Source of the DNA: Emmonsiellopsis sp. PD_33
Lineage: Eukaryota > Ascomycota > Eurotiomycetes > Onygenales > Ajellomycetaceae
Assembly: GCA_032988165.1 (NCBI GenBank)
Contig: JANTQF010000072.1
Coordinates: 62,001-126,000, forward strand
Reading direction: 5' to 3'
DNA length: 64,000 nucleotides
Under the pieces are notes generated by a model. The model did no database searches, was not told the origin of the DNA, and was given only the letters and a program-made list of their open reading frames with translations. Below are positions 24,001 through 36,716 of this stretch, in pieces (within the stretch, counting starts at the first letter, position 1; each line of letters opens with the position of its first letter). Made by a program: the position numbers and the translations under genes.

Positions 24001-27000
24001 TAACATGTATGCAGGTTTTGTGATATGCAGCGTTTGGTATCAAGTGCTTTGCTTGGTTCGGTCTGGTGTTTCTTTACTTTAGTTATGTCATTTTCTTCTT
24101 CCTTGATTCGGTTCACGTCTCCCTGTGTGCCGTTCTCAGACTTGGACGTTGTGTCATTTTGGAGATAGGGTAGTTAGATTGGATTTACGGCGTCTGTCCA
24201 TCTATCCGCCTCTGCTGTGCCATGCGGAGATCCCGCACATTTAGACATAAAACGGTATTATGTTGTGCTACAGTCTTACTCTGAGCACACTTTTCCCTCA
24301 TTTCGTTGTCGGCCGCCTCCGTTCTACCTATCTAGCCACTGATGATATCAAGAGGTTGGGGGTTTAATGAGGCGGCAACGGCGGCACATGTGTTTTGATC
24401 AGATCTTCTACGGCCGGTAACTACTACATATCCCTGGAGCGAAACATCTCGAAAAGCCCCAGTTACATCTCGCCATGCCATTGCCATCCCCGTGTATGTG
24501 GTGCTTTTACATATCGATCGAATAAATCTTATCTCATCAGAAACCCCCATATTCCCTCCCACACTACCCTGCTACCCCCAACTCGACAACCTTCCAGCTA
24601 AATCCATCGTCTCCCCCACCACCCATTCTTAGCTATATAGTAGCTATTGAGATGAATATTTTCTGCCCAATCTGTCCGGCACGTGCGCTCAGGCGAAGGC
24701 TGAAGATGCTGAAAGTCAGCCTCGTATATCCGCCCTGGCTGGCTTCCTCTCCCGCTTCCGCAACGAAAGATCCCCGCCCCCCACACAGTCTCAGCTGACA
24801 GCGGAGATTGCCCCCCGTCGGAATCGGAAACGTTCACAACGAATGGATAGTTAACTACTCCGTATGATGAAGTTACATCCATGCATAGTTGCATACACAC
24901 GCCTGGTGGTTTGTTCGTTACTCGAAAAGAAAAGACAAAGGGGAGAAAGTAAAAGACCAATCCCGACGAAAAGCACTCGGAAGACAGTAGTACCCCGCGT
25001 GGGTGGTCAAATGTTATTCCCGCTATTTCCCCGATGTGTCGGAATTCATACATTGATAGGTAGTTAACTGGTAGGTAGCGGGAGGAGGTAGCTGTCAAGG
25101 TAACGGTAGTAGACCTCAAATCAAACGGTTGGTTAACGCCCTGATACGAAGCTGAGCTGTGACATTGTGATACAGCAACGCTCAACAGTCAAATCATGGC
25201 TAAAGGAAGCATGTATTGTAAAGCCAGCCAGCTGGAGCTGTCCCGTCACGCTGTAGCCGCTGGGGGCTGTGATGATGATATCCTGGATCTGTATCGGCCA
25301 CAAGCCCTTCGCTCGCTCTCTCTCTCTCCACGAATTGATTTGGAGAAGCCCTGTTCTTCCATCTCGGCGAGCGTGTACTGTCATGTGATGGGTAATATCT
25401 GATGGATCCTATGGATGCCCTATTCATGCTGTTCTGCATTTTTGTTTTTTGTTTGACTTGATTCAAGGTAGTATTTCTGACAGTTTCTTGTAATTTATTT
25501 GCTGGTATAGTTAAGTTACTCTTGCTTTCCAGAAGAATCCTGGTTACATACACAGATACAAACATGTAAGCCTGTGAATCTGTTTGCCGCATATATCCTC
25601 TCTTTTCCTGGGTGTCTGGCCCCTGGAGAGATCATATGAATGTAGGCAGGTACTGTTACCCCGGATCCGTACATCTGCGCATTACATACAACCTCGAACC
25701 ATAGAACCCGCCAAAACTCAACGCCGTTCTAGGTAAAGAATCGATGCGGGAATACCTGAACGGTTAAAAAAAGGAACCCTAGAATTTCCGCATCCTTCAT
25801 AGTCTGGATATGGGGACCCGGCCGCGGGGGCGGGGTTTTCTTGTTTGTTTAAAATGTACGGAATCGGAATATAGTTAGAGAGGGCTTTTCCCCCTCCTTC
25901 TTCTCGACTCTGTAGAAGTTCTTATTAATGAGGTCATTTGGCTGTTCTTTTATTTTGTTTTCTGTCCTTTTTATCTTTTTAATTTCAAAGTCCATATAAA
26001 GCGGACTGCGGACAAAATGCCGTAGTCGCTTTTCGCCATTTTCTCGGCATCTGAGTGGCTGGTTATTAGTTACTTTATTTTTCTCTGTGGGGTAAAATAA
26101 AAAAAAGAATTTCACGTCATGGGACTTTGTGCAGATAGGGCGGAGCTGTGAAGATGTTTGCTTTTTGCTTTCCCCTTATTCCCATCTCCAATACCCCCGC
26201 CGTGTTGCCCCGTTTGTTTGTGGGTTTCAATCATGACTGGCAGAATTTACAGTCAGGTTTCCCCAGCTGACGTTATTTTATCATTGTTATTGTTTCCAAA
26301 CTCGAGGTTTTTCGTGACTTTAGTATTGTTTCCTGCTTTGATATATTGGCATCGTAATGTACCGGTACCTGCTGTATCGCGGGGTACGTATTATACAGAT
26401 GTAACGGCGCGGGCAGTCAACCATGATCGCGTCACGCGTTTGCGGGGCGGGAAGCAATGACGGCGATGATTCTATCGAGCTGGACCTCTGCAACATGATG
26501 CATTCAGCATTGCATGAATATCAATTACAGCTGTTCCTGCATCTGACGCCTCCCAGCCCTCCTACATTCCCTGTTCTGGCACTTTCAGGATTTTCCGTCT
26601 CTGCAAACATGTTTTTTTTTTGGCGGGATCTGCCTGGACATGCTGTTAGGTAGTATGGGTGCATGTACTCTGTACATCCATCGTTACAAACGCATCCAGA
26701 TGAAGAGATCGATGTCGTGATCTGACTCAGATCTCCTACCGTCGCCAAGTTTTCGGAAATGGAATTCTTTTCTTCGGAAACGGCGGGGAATGATCTAGGG
26801 CTTCCTTCGACATCATATCCGATGGGCTTGATCGTTTACAAAGGCCGACTCAGAGATGACGATGCATCCAGCTCTCCCGCCTGGCTGGCTGGCTGGCCTG
26901 TCCTGGTGATATTGCCGAGGAAGTACATACCACCCCGGACCGATTGCCTGCAATAGCCGCTCCTTGTCTTCCTCTCGATTTGTTGAGATATGCCGCAATT

Positions 27001-29174
27001 AGGAAATTAGTCAAAGCCAAAAGAATTGATTGTCAGCATTCTGCATTGCCAATTCGCATAGTTGCTAGCATTCCTTGCTTTTACTCTATCTTCCCTATTT
27101 TTATGCCGTTGGATATCTGGCTGGTGATATTCGTCATCATAGTATTTCTTACTTTCTTTGCTTCTGGCCCATTTCTCCGCCGCCTAGCCTCATTTTTATG
27201 GCAAGATGGGGGGTGGAGCCAGAAGATCCCCCGATCTACCCCATTCTTTCCAGGTACCAACGCATTTTCTGTGCTTGTATGTGTGTGTCTGGGTGGCGAC
27301 TTTTCAACTCTCAGTACCCGATCTCAATTTTGAAACCGGTTTCAATTTGGATATGTTGTTTCTCGTTTTCTTCCGCGAGGCCAGTCACCTTTCTATATCC
27401 ATCTTTTTTTTACTTTCCGCTGCCTTCTATCCGATCTTGTGTCTCACTGCACTCACAACACCCCCGCTTCAAAGTTCAGTCAGCCCGGGGTGTGGAGATC
27501 CGGGGTAAGGTTTTTGGGTCTGGTTTATCTAGATCTTCTGGACCCAACCTGCTTGCGCGGGTGACACAGGGGCAGGATTAATACGAATAGTGATCATTGT
27601 ATAAAGTTTAATGCCGTGGCGCTATTACTACTTGCCTGATTTGGGTACAAGTAATAAGTAGTAGGGTCTGCTGCATTTTTGTTTTTGACGGTCTGGCTTC
27701 GGCCTAGGCTGGACTGTTGCTTCTTTTGGGATAGACACTTATGTGTATTGCTTATTTTTCTTGATTTCCATCCCTCTGTCTTCTTGTCTTTCATCGGCAT
27801 TTACCGGTCCATTCGGCGATTTTGATATGTGCTCGTTGGTATTTACAGACTATACATACATGTATAGATGGATGTACTATGCCTTGATTAACAGATGAAA
27901 TGGTTTTGAAATGAAAGATTGGTTTCAATTGTTTCGAAGCGTATATACATAGCCATATAGATACAACAGTATATACCCTGTATACAGTGCTGAACGAAGC
28001 TCTCCGCCAGAAACCTCCTTACGAATCCATTCTTTAGTGATTACTACACCCCCTCCCCTTCCTTTCCCAACCATTAGATTCATTTCACATGCTCAAAAAT
28101 ATCACCTTCGTCGTCATCCCAGCCCCCTCGGATCGGAAAGGAAAACACCAACACGAGATCCTGTCGCCCGGGAAGAAGAACCAAAAATAAAAAAGAATCA
28201 TTTACGACATAGATTGTGAGACGTGAAAAGGCCCTAAAGGCGCATTTTTAAAAATCACCATAAGCTAGACAGGGCCCTTTTATCTGTGACAGCCCTTGTC
28301 CTTGCCCTTCTTCTACTACGTTACACCAAACCCCAACGTCTCTGCATGCTGCATGGTTGTGTGTTGCATGTTGCATTTTTGCGTCTGGGAGATTTCAGCC
28401 TGGCTGCCAAGTTTCTTCCATGGTGGTTGTCTGTTTGCCATTCTTTAGGGCTGATTTGACCTAGGTTGCTGGGATAGGCTGGTTTGGATTGGATTGGGAG
28501 ATTATGGAAGTGGTCTTCAGATGGTTAGTTAGATTGGTAGTTAAGCACTGGTTGTTTATTACAGTGTTGGTTTTTTTATCGTTTAATACTGCAAGTATAA
28601 CTAACTATGATGTTATAGGTAATTCATATGCTGGCATCTGGAGTCTGGAATCTGCCATATGTTCTTGATGCAGGCTCTGGGTTGCACTGAAATGTAGGTA
28701 CGCAAGGGTACCTGGGCAGTTTCAGTAAGCTTGGATTTCTAATCCGGAATAGTAGTATAGATACTTGAGGTAATAACCTCTATCCTGCTTGTAAGAAAAA
28801 GAAGTAACTATCTGGCTAAAAATCTGGATCACCAATTCTGAATTTGTCCCTGAGCCCTTTCCTCCTCTGGCTGTACTTATGTTGGATGATGCAGCCACAC
28901 CGACAACTACAATATAGTGCTTTTCATGACAAGCCCAACACGGAGAGTACAGGACGGCGGTAGTTCCTTATGAGTTTAAAACAGCACTAATTTTGTACAT
29001 CTAATATCCTCTATCACCACATGCCCAAGCCCACATAGGCCAGTACTTGTCATCTTAGACCTTCCTCCTCTTAAACTATTCTGGGTGCGTTGACTATGTC
29101 ACCAGCGTTCTCGGATCGTTTTCAATGGTAGTACATAAAGGGAAGTCGGTTGAACGAGGAGGTAGAATCACCAA
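21093..29174. other. 8-kb gene desert with simple repeats
   Basis: No frame here has domain-like composition. Visible: ATGG microsatellite at about 21681-21700, a T-run of about 23 nt with a following G8 near 22557-22588, two TACGGAGTA/TACTCCGTA sites (22677, 24856), a GCATAT run and a (GGGGAT)n hexamer array at about 23725-23770, and GATGCA/GCGGGT hexamers at about 23865-23897. Pyrimidine-rich plus-strand stretches (26160-27500) look like leader or UTR DNA. An unrecognised non-coding RNA or very short gene cannot be excluded. Confidence 0.5.
23738..23771 (+). repeat. Hexanucleotide microsatellite (GGGGAT)n
   Basis: Four near-perfect GGGGAT units follow a GCATATGCATATGCG palindromic run. A second hexamer array (GATGCA)n changing to (GCGGGT)n begins about 95 bp further on. 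Confidence 0.8.
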
Positions 29175-30713
29175 TCAAGCTATTCTTTGCATCATACCCT
29201 CCTGACGTATTTGCCATAGTGATACTGGATTAATGACTCCATCTGGCAAGCGCAAAATGTGAATAGCATCGCCATGGGAGTTGATAACACCCTGCACTAG
29301 GCCATTTTGGGTCCGTAGAAAGAAGTCAGAGGCAACCTTCTGCCAGGACTCAACTACTTCACGACTGAGCTCCAGATCCCATGTACCACGCCATGTAAGT
29401 GTGGCTAGCTTATGTGCCTTCTGCCTGTGATAAATGACTGCACATGCCTCTCCCTGTTTAGTACTCCAAATTACCATCCTTTCTAGCTGCGGCATGTTTA
29501 GCGCAGCTAAACCAGCATCGCACAGTAATGTGAATATCTCCTTTTGAGAAGCTGATGGTGTTAGGATTGACGATGTGAGCGTTAATGATTGTAGATGAGG
29601 CCATGTATAGGATGGCTGACAGGAGTTAAAAAATTGCCGAGCATCAATCATATTTGAAATGGACAGATGCTCAAGGCCCCGGCTTTTCGAGGCGAAGGTG
29701 CTAATGAGCGTGGGGTGCGGTGTTGGGGCAATATCTATAAGGCGCGGGATTGATGTACCGTTGCGGAATGCCAACCCAAGCTGGTCATTGAAATCCTCAA
29801 AGATGGAGACCGTTCTGACGTGGTTTTGTAGAGCGTCCTGGACCACAGAAACAAGTTCTATCGAGGTATTAGGAGGCAATCAAACAGGTGGTCGATATAG
29901 CAACATACCCAGATCGTACATGAGCTTATACGGCCGCTGCCAAACACGCCAGGGCTCGTACACTATACTTTCTAGTCGAGGAAGTCTCCCACACAAGAGC
30001 CCCAGTGCCGCGAGAATCTGACGCCGAAGCTGTCGACGTATCACAAGCCCGGTAACTGCGTGAACCTCAGGGAGTTTTTTTGGGAGGCTGAAGCAGAGCG
30101 GGGAAAAAAGTCGCAATATAGCTTGCGCGCAAGGAGCCTCGACCTGCTGGCCATGGACCCATCCGTGTTTTGGGTCATGCCATCAAGTGGTAGCTTCGTG
30201 GTGCTGGACGAAATCTCCCTCGCTATCATGGTAATGGTCGGGTCCAAAACGATAGTTCTTGAACCAGTGCTCCGAGTCGCTAGGTGAATAGGCGGTAATC
30301 TCTAATATCAGACGACCTGCGGGCTGCCAAGTGCTAAGAACCGAATACAACTTCATCATAGTATCTCTGAAAAAAGTGCTATGTCGTGACTTCGACGCAG
30401 TAGACTGACAAGAGCGACAGCTATATCGTGGAAGCTCAATATTCAAGCAGATATGTTGAACAAGATCCCTTTGTCGGACAACCATACATTTGAGTTCCTC
30501 CAGGCATGAAGCCTGTAATTTTAGACCGTGGAAATTTTTCCCTCCGATAAAAACCTGCCATTCTTTGCAAACAGCCGCGCAGGAAGACCAGCCGCGATGC
30601 TTTTGACGCGAGATTTCCTTGAGGATCATAAGACGGAGCTCCGCGGGTAACGAAGCCCAGGAGCCACCAGGTCTTGTTCTTTTGGCGTCGTGCCATTCAT
30701 CCACGAGAGGCAT
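29175..30713 (-). pseudogene. F-box protein gene with one internal TGA
   Basis: Exon 1 (30713-29909) and exon 2 (29857-29175) join through a 51-nt GTATGT...TAG intron to give a 495-codon frame. The F-box is near the N-terminus (WASLPAELRLMILKEIS, about 19-35), followed by the leucine-rich, structured body usual for fungal F-box proteins (GLEHLSISNM, LQSLTLTSSIL). The reading frame is intact except for TGA at 30185-30183 (codon 177). Protein-like sequence continues directly in the same frame on both sides (HHEATT, stop, WHDPKHGW). No GT/AG pair can remove the stop. CGA to TGA is the simplest cause, which fits C-to-T decay. Either a very young pseudogene, a truncated 176-residue F-box protein, a readthrough product, or a base-call error. 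Confidence 0.7.
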
Positions 30714-33700
30714 TATCGCCCTGTCTCTTCAACATGTCAAGATTAATGCTTGCCTGCTGGTGATAGAAGGATGAGAGAGCTTCAGGTAGTGTGACGAGTG
30801 AGAACTTGAATTTTGAAGATTGTTGGACGACGCTTTGAATCATTTCAAACCTTAGAGGGGCAGAGCTCCGTATGGCGCCCCTCCGGCTGGGGCACCTTAA
30901 TATATAGACCATATATTTCTTCCGAAAAAGCTTCCGTATAGGCTTCGTATGACCGCATTGAACCATTTGACGGTCGTCATAAGGTTGCTTCATCACAGAA
31001 ATAGAACACGAACGTTGCGATGACGATCCGGCGTTCCGAAGCCCCAGAGCTCGAGATCCTTGGCATTGTCACATGATAAATGCCTTCCTCTTAGGGCTTC
31101 GTTGAAGCTGCAAAACCAAACCACACCTGGGCAGACTCTCTTTCGCCGGTAAGTCTCGATTGTTATTAGGAACCCCTACGGCAAACTCGATATCGGGAAC
31201 GATTCCATCTCCCAAACGTTGCGCTTATTATACAAGTATGTCTATGACGTTGAGACAGCTGCTACACTTTTGATATTCCCTTCAAGTTCCGAATGTTTGC
31301 GCCATCCCACGGTGGAAAGAACTTGAACTTGAATGTACAGTACTGGTACTCTACCGTTTTAACAACGGCAACTCTGAGTGTGTGCATTCCTCCGTCCCAC
31401 CGCGCTGACCTGGTGTGGCCTCCAGAGCCTCACCCGAGGACATGAGGCAGGGTGAGTAAAGCGGCATGCCTCCTGGAGCTGGTCCGGTGTAGTTTAGAAG
31501 AAGTGTTTGAGGGAATCTGGATGTACTGTACGGAGTACATCTGACTCTCCTGGGTATATGTACATCACTTCCTATTCTCCTTGACACAGGAGGTCAACAT
31601 TCTGACCCGAAGGATCAGGGTAAGCACCCTCTGCAGCAGAGGCCGTAAAACAATGTGGAGTTTTAATGTCGCCTTGTGCATCGGGACCTTCACTACCCAC
31701 CATTGACCGTTCGCCAAGGGGGATCATGGCGCCAGCGAGCTCTGGTGGGTGGTAGGGCTTGAGGCTAGATCTGCTGGATCGCGAAGGAGCAGTGGACGCT
31801 AATAGCTACAGTTCCCTCAACATCAATTTTATCGCCATCGGGTTGCTATTAGACAAGAATAACTTTTTATCCATCTTCCAGTCAGTGTCAAGGATATATC
31901 CCAATCCCTGGACATATACCTCAGCCGCCATTGCCCCCACCCCCTCAAATATCATTGTCACTCGTCACCATGGATGAAAAGTGGACAGCGTAATCGCATT
32001 TATCCAAAGATCTCGCCCTTCGCGGCAGGGAGGTGACAGCTCATCCACCCCTGTCTCTCTTTACATGCACGGAGCGTTCTCGTTCCTTGTCATCCCTCCA
32101 TCCCGGAAGTATATACCCAGTTCGAGCATCGATGGAATCCAAATCATGATCTGACCGCGACACAACGAGTTAACCGAGATATATGGCTGGTCTGACAGCG
32201 CCGGAATCGATGGAAGCAGCCTGCAAGCCAACGCCACCATGAAAAGAAAAAAAAAAGTCTCCCTCTATCGTCTGATCTCTAGCATGGGAGCGTCGTCAGC
32301 GGACGGAGACAAGTTCCTTGCCTATCATGCTGTATCATCATATATAGTACTGCTAGGAAGGGAGGGGTGATGAGGAGAGGTTTTTTTCCCTCTTCCTTGC
32401 GCTGACATTGTAGATCCCAAAAGATATTTGCCACTGTGCTCTGCATGAATGGGGTGGGATAGAGTCTAGCCCGTTGAGAGACTCAGATACCATGTGGCAT
32501 CCTTGTCTAGTTTTGCTTTTTATGTTTCGCAAAGGCGTAGTTATGTGGCGCTAGCGGGGATTGGGAAAGGGGAGGGGTCAAAGGAGTAAGCAGAACGGCT
32601 TTTGCTTAATGGTTGATGCTTCATTTCTATGCTCATTTGTGATATTTCCGGTTATGGTTCCAAATGCACGTTGTAGACATGGCTAGCCATGGGACTATAT
32701 TATTCACCCCGCGGCAACTACTTATAAAATGTTTATTTTCAAAAGAAACCCGTTCTTCATGAATGTCGACGATGATATTGCGTCAGAGTAATTTGTCGAT
32801 TGATAAGATAAGCCTGTGCTGTACATAACTACACCTCATGTTAATTCTGGACCTCCAGACATTCAACGGGCAAAGCATCTCCACGGACGGAAACACAGCC
32901 TTGTGGGGGGAAGAAAATGATTCGGGATTTGGAGTCAAAAAAATGGAGTAGTACGTTGGTATCTCCAGAGATCGTAGTTCATCGTACACGGTGGATTGAT
33001 ACAATACGGCTGGTCCACTGGGTCTTCAATATTGATGAATCAGTGGAACAACAATTGATGGTTGACTGTAAATTTATGACTTTACAGGACAATTGGTCAT
33101 GTTGAAATCTCTCGATGCATGCACCTTATATGGAAGTTTTCCAAGGTTTCTCTCCAAATCCCTCCCACATCCAGCTCTAGTTACCCTGGTAATTATTGCT
33201 TTTGTCTTGCTTGTTACGTGTTTGCTTGTTGTCCCGATGCATTCATTTTCATGTACCCTCTCGCTCTCAGCACGAGTAATAAACAGAAGCCTTTAAGCGG
33301 TGAGCAAATAATCAAGATCACAGTCACAGTCACAGTCGAAATCCCCAGTTTATTTTTCGGCCTTAGTCTCGAGTTCGGGAACGGGAAGCTTCCCCGTAAC
33401 TCGAGCAGGGCGGTTTTGATATGCATAATGCATGTTAGGCGGGGCCCTATGGGGGAAATATTAAGGACAACTCATATTACATTGTGTTCAAGGGGGGATC
33501 ATTAACTACTAGTTACCAATGGAATGGTTGGGCTTCGAAGTTTGAAGTTGGGAAAGCATGTGTAAAGGATATACATACAGTTGATTCTAGGATTACTTCC
33601 TGTTTGGGTATTGTAATCCGTAGCTCCGCGAATAATCGATGAGATGTGTTCATCGCCCGAAGCCAGAGGTCTGGGGGTCATTTAACTTACCAACCATGAG

Positions 33701-36700
33701 AAACGATTTTTCAACTGTTTTCTTCTCCCACCATCAAGCTTCAACGTCAAACTGAATCCGCCACTGTCAACAAGGAACTCGGCCTACTACAGCTGTTATC
33801 CATAGCCGCCAACAAGCATTCTACCTAATACTCGCCCGCCATCAAGCAAGCCACAAATTGGCGTGTTCTAGGCTCATTTGCCTGCCCTCCAATACATGCA
33901 TATGTATGGCTCGCCTCCTCCGCCTTATTTGAACCTTGATTATGCCAAATGCTGCCCCGTGAGGAATGAATTGCTTCGTAAATAGCGTCGGCGACGTTAG
34001 TTGCTGTCTATCAGTTTCGAGTTTATCCGGACGGTAGAGCGAAGATGTTGGCGATCGCCGATTTCATGATGGAAATGTTTAGACCAAAGAAAACGCCTCC
34101 GCCCGGCCGACGATGGGGTAACGATCTGAACGAGCTTGGCCGCAGCGGAGGAGTTGACTGACTGCTTGGCTCGGGAAATGGGCGGCTAGTTGCTGGCACG
34201 TTAACGGGGTTTTCGAGCTGAGGTCGTGACGAGATCAGCGACATGCTGGAGAGAAAAGGCAGTTGACAGACGGTTCGAGGGCCATCTCTTGCAAGGGTCC
34301 GGGTCGCTGATGCCACTGAGGGCGGGGATGACGGCGATAGCCGAATGATAACAGGATTTCAGTCGGACGTCCTGGAAGACGTCCTTTCTCGTTGACAAGG
34401 AAGCGGAAAATCACCAACCTGGATGCTAACAACGAAGTGAGGTAACATGTATTTCTTGACATGTTTGTTACTTGAGAATTTGCTGAGTATTTGTGTATTT
34501 TAACGGAGTGGATGGGACGGTATCGTGGGATTTCCGTCATCTGCTTTTACATACAGTGATACTCCAGAGATTGATACGCCTGGACGGCTGCTGGATACCA
34601 CCACCCCTGACTTCCAGTATTCCTCGTATCAACAACCATCTACTCCGTACAGCGAAGTCCTCTCACACCTGGTTCTTCTTTTTGCTATCCGCTGCAAATC
34701 ATATTAATGCGCGCATTATACGAGTCCCAGGGATCGAGGTCTATTTCCCATGCGGTGAGCCGGCGCCCTGTCATCTATGTCGTACATATATACCGCAACA
34801 TCATCATTCGAGGGCACAGAACTCGAGAAAAGCCGAATGCAACCTGCATCCTTGACCATTTTCACTTACCCTAATGAGTGAATTCCCGGCGGAGTAGACT
34901 TGATCCGATGGTTTCTATTTTCAGATTGCGGTTACAAGGTCCGTCCCTGTGCTGGTGGGAATAATTTCACCGGACTGGGGACCCTCATACCCTTCAAAAG
35001 AATAGAAAGGTTGATGGACAGGACGGGCACGGCACAGCCATTCTCGCAGGCAAAGGCATCGATTTTCACCGCTTCTCTTCACTTCCGGCAATATGACTCA
35101 CTCATGCATGTGTGGACGCATGCTTGAGGCTCCACCGGCGGGAGCGAGGATAACTCGACCGCCGGATGGGAAAAGCAAAAGAGTCGAGTGCGGGTTCATA
35201 GCGGGATAGGCAAAGAAAGAAAGGACATGAAAGGAAAAAGTGATGAATTCTGTATTGGCCGCATGACTTCTGTGCTGTTTCTTCAGTTGGATGAAAAGGT
35301 CATTAGAAGGCCTGAAGTTTTCGTATAACTATCGGGAATGGGGAGTTGTTTTTGGTTAAGCTCGGGCGCGGGAGATCTGCCGTATTGCTCATCGGAGAGT
35401 CCGATATGGGGTTATTTGCCGTGGGGATGGGGCTGAAGAATCGTCAACATCCTCCTCCGTGTGGTATCCAGGATCCGATGCAGTAATCTCGTATTGAATT
35501 CTGTGAAGTAGATGGTACTTTGGTGACTTTCGAAGCATCCATACGAGACGGTTGGCCGAAGTGGCCGTTTTTTATCATCTCGTTGTTTAAGAGTCAGAAT
35601 GAGTACTAGTAGTTAACCAACTCGTTGACTTGTCACGCTCACGTGGCGGCCACTCTGGGACCTCGCCGCCTATCGCTAACTATCCCCAACTCCCACCCCG
35701 ACGACACCAGCTACTAATATCACGGCATCTTCCCCTCGTTGCCCCCAAGCGCATGGTACTGCTTGCCCAGTCTTAACCGCTGTTGTCTCTTGTGTTGTCC
35801 CTTTGCCGTTCGCCCGCTGCTCAGTCACCAGACTCGCCTGCAGGGCTTGTTCCCGCCCCTTGCTTTTTCCTCCCCAGCATCGAATTATATCCGTCCGCCT
35901 TTGCCTGTCGTCTGCTCTGCCGCAAGGTTCCTTACAGGGCGGCTGCAGCACTGTCATCTTGGTCTTTGCAAAGTCCATTCTTTATAGGCTCTTTTGCTTG
36001 GCCAACTGTGGTCCCCAAACACCACAAAGAGTCACAAGGGGTCGCGGAGGATTGTTGTTCTTATTATTATTATCACCATTCATCTGACTAGTGACTACAC
36101 GGCCTCATTTGCAAGGCGGATCGGCCCCTAACTGCTGCTGCACGGCAAATCGCAGCTGCATGGATGTATCTTCTCCACGCTGCTGACTTCGTGTATCCCC
36201 ACCGGAAGACCAGGCCAGCTCAGGTATGGGTTCTGACAACCACGGTAGGTCATTTGATGGAAGCAGTGGCTTGAAAGGACACCAGCAGGATGGGATCGGA
36301 TGATGAGAAAGATTATCTCTCCCTCTGCATCTCCTGTCTATTTCCCCCTCTCTATGCTCCAACACCTCCCCGCCTTGGCTCCCCCCAGGCCTGCGAAACG
36401 GCCCGCGGTGGCTTGGTGGCTACTCCCGTCCATAGCCTGCCAGACTTGGTTCACACCCTCTCTGAACCTTAATTTTGTATATACTTCCCCGTTGCATGTA
36501 TAGGCCCTGTTTTATAGCCAACTACGGTCCCGGAACGAGACGCCTTGCTTCCCCTTGCTCTGCGTTGGCTAGCCCCTGTTGTTTGACACATTCTCTGATT
36601 GTTCCCCATCCCAGCATCTCCAGGGTCACACGCTCACTTTATATTCTTATTTTAACATAGGACAACTGCCTCCCGTGAATGCTGCGTTGGCAAGCGCTCA

Positions 36701-36716
36701 GCCTCATCCCACCCAA
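30714..36716. other. Intergenic, no gene seen
   Basis: Frames are short and overlapping. Features visible: TACGGAGTA at 31529, TACTCCGTA at 34641, a 38-bp inverted repeat at 33368-33405, and CT-rich DNA from about 35700 that likely belongs to the promoter and leader of the gene at 36717. Confidence 0.5.
33368..33405. repeat. 38-bp inverted repeat
   Basis: CTCGAGTT at the left end is the exact complement of AACTCGAG at the right end, and the centre is the near-palindrome ACGGGAAGCTTCCCCGT. It could fold into an extended hairpin or bind a dimeric factor. No flanking gene within 2.5 kb. Confidence 0.6.

Noticed and set aside
23476..24043. Overlapping 176- and 184-codon minus-strand frames rich in PHPHPH and ACICICI
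   Set aside because: Produced by hexanucleotide microsatellites read in different frames.
24598..25185. 195-codon minus-strand frame
   Set aside because: No domain, mixed composition, and no homolog recognised; surrounded by gene-free DNA.
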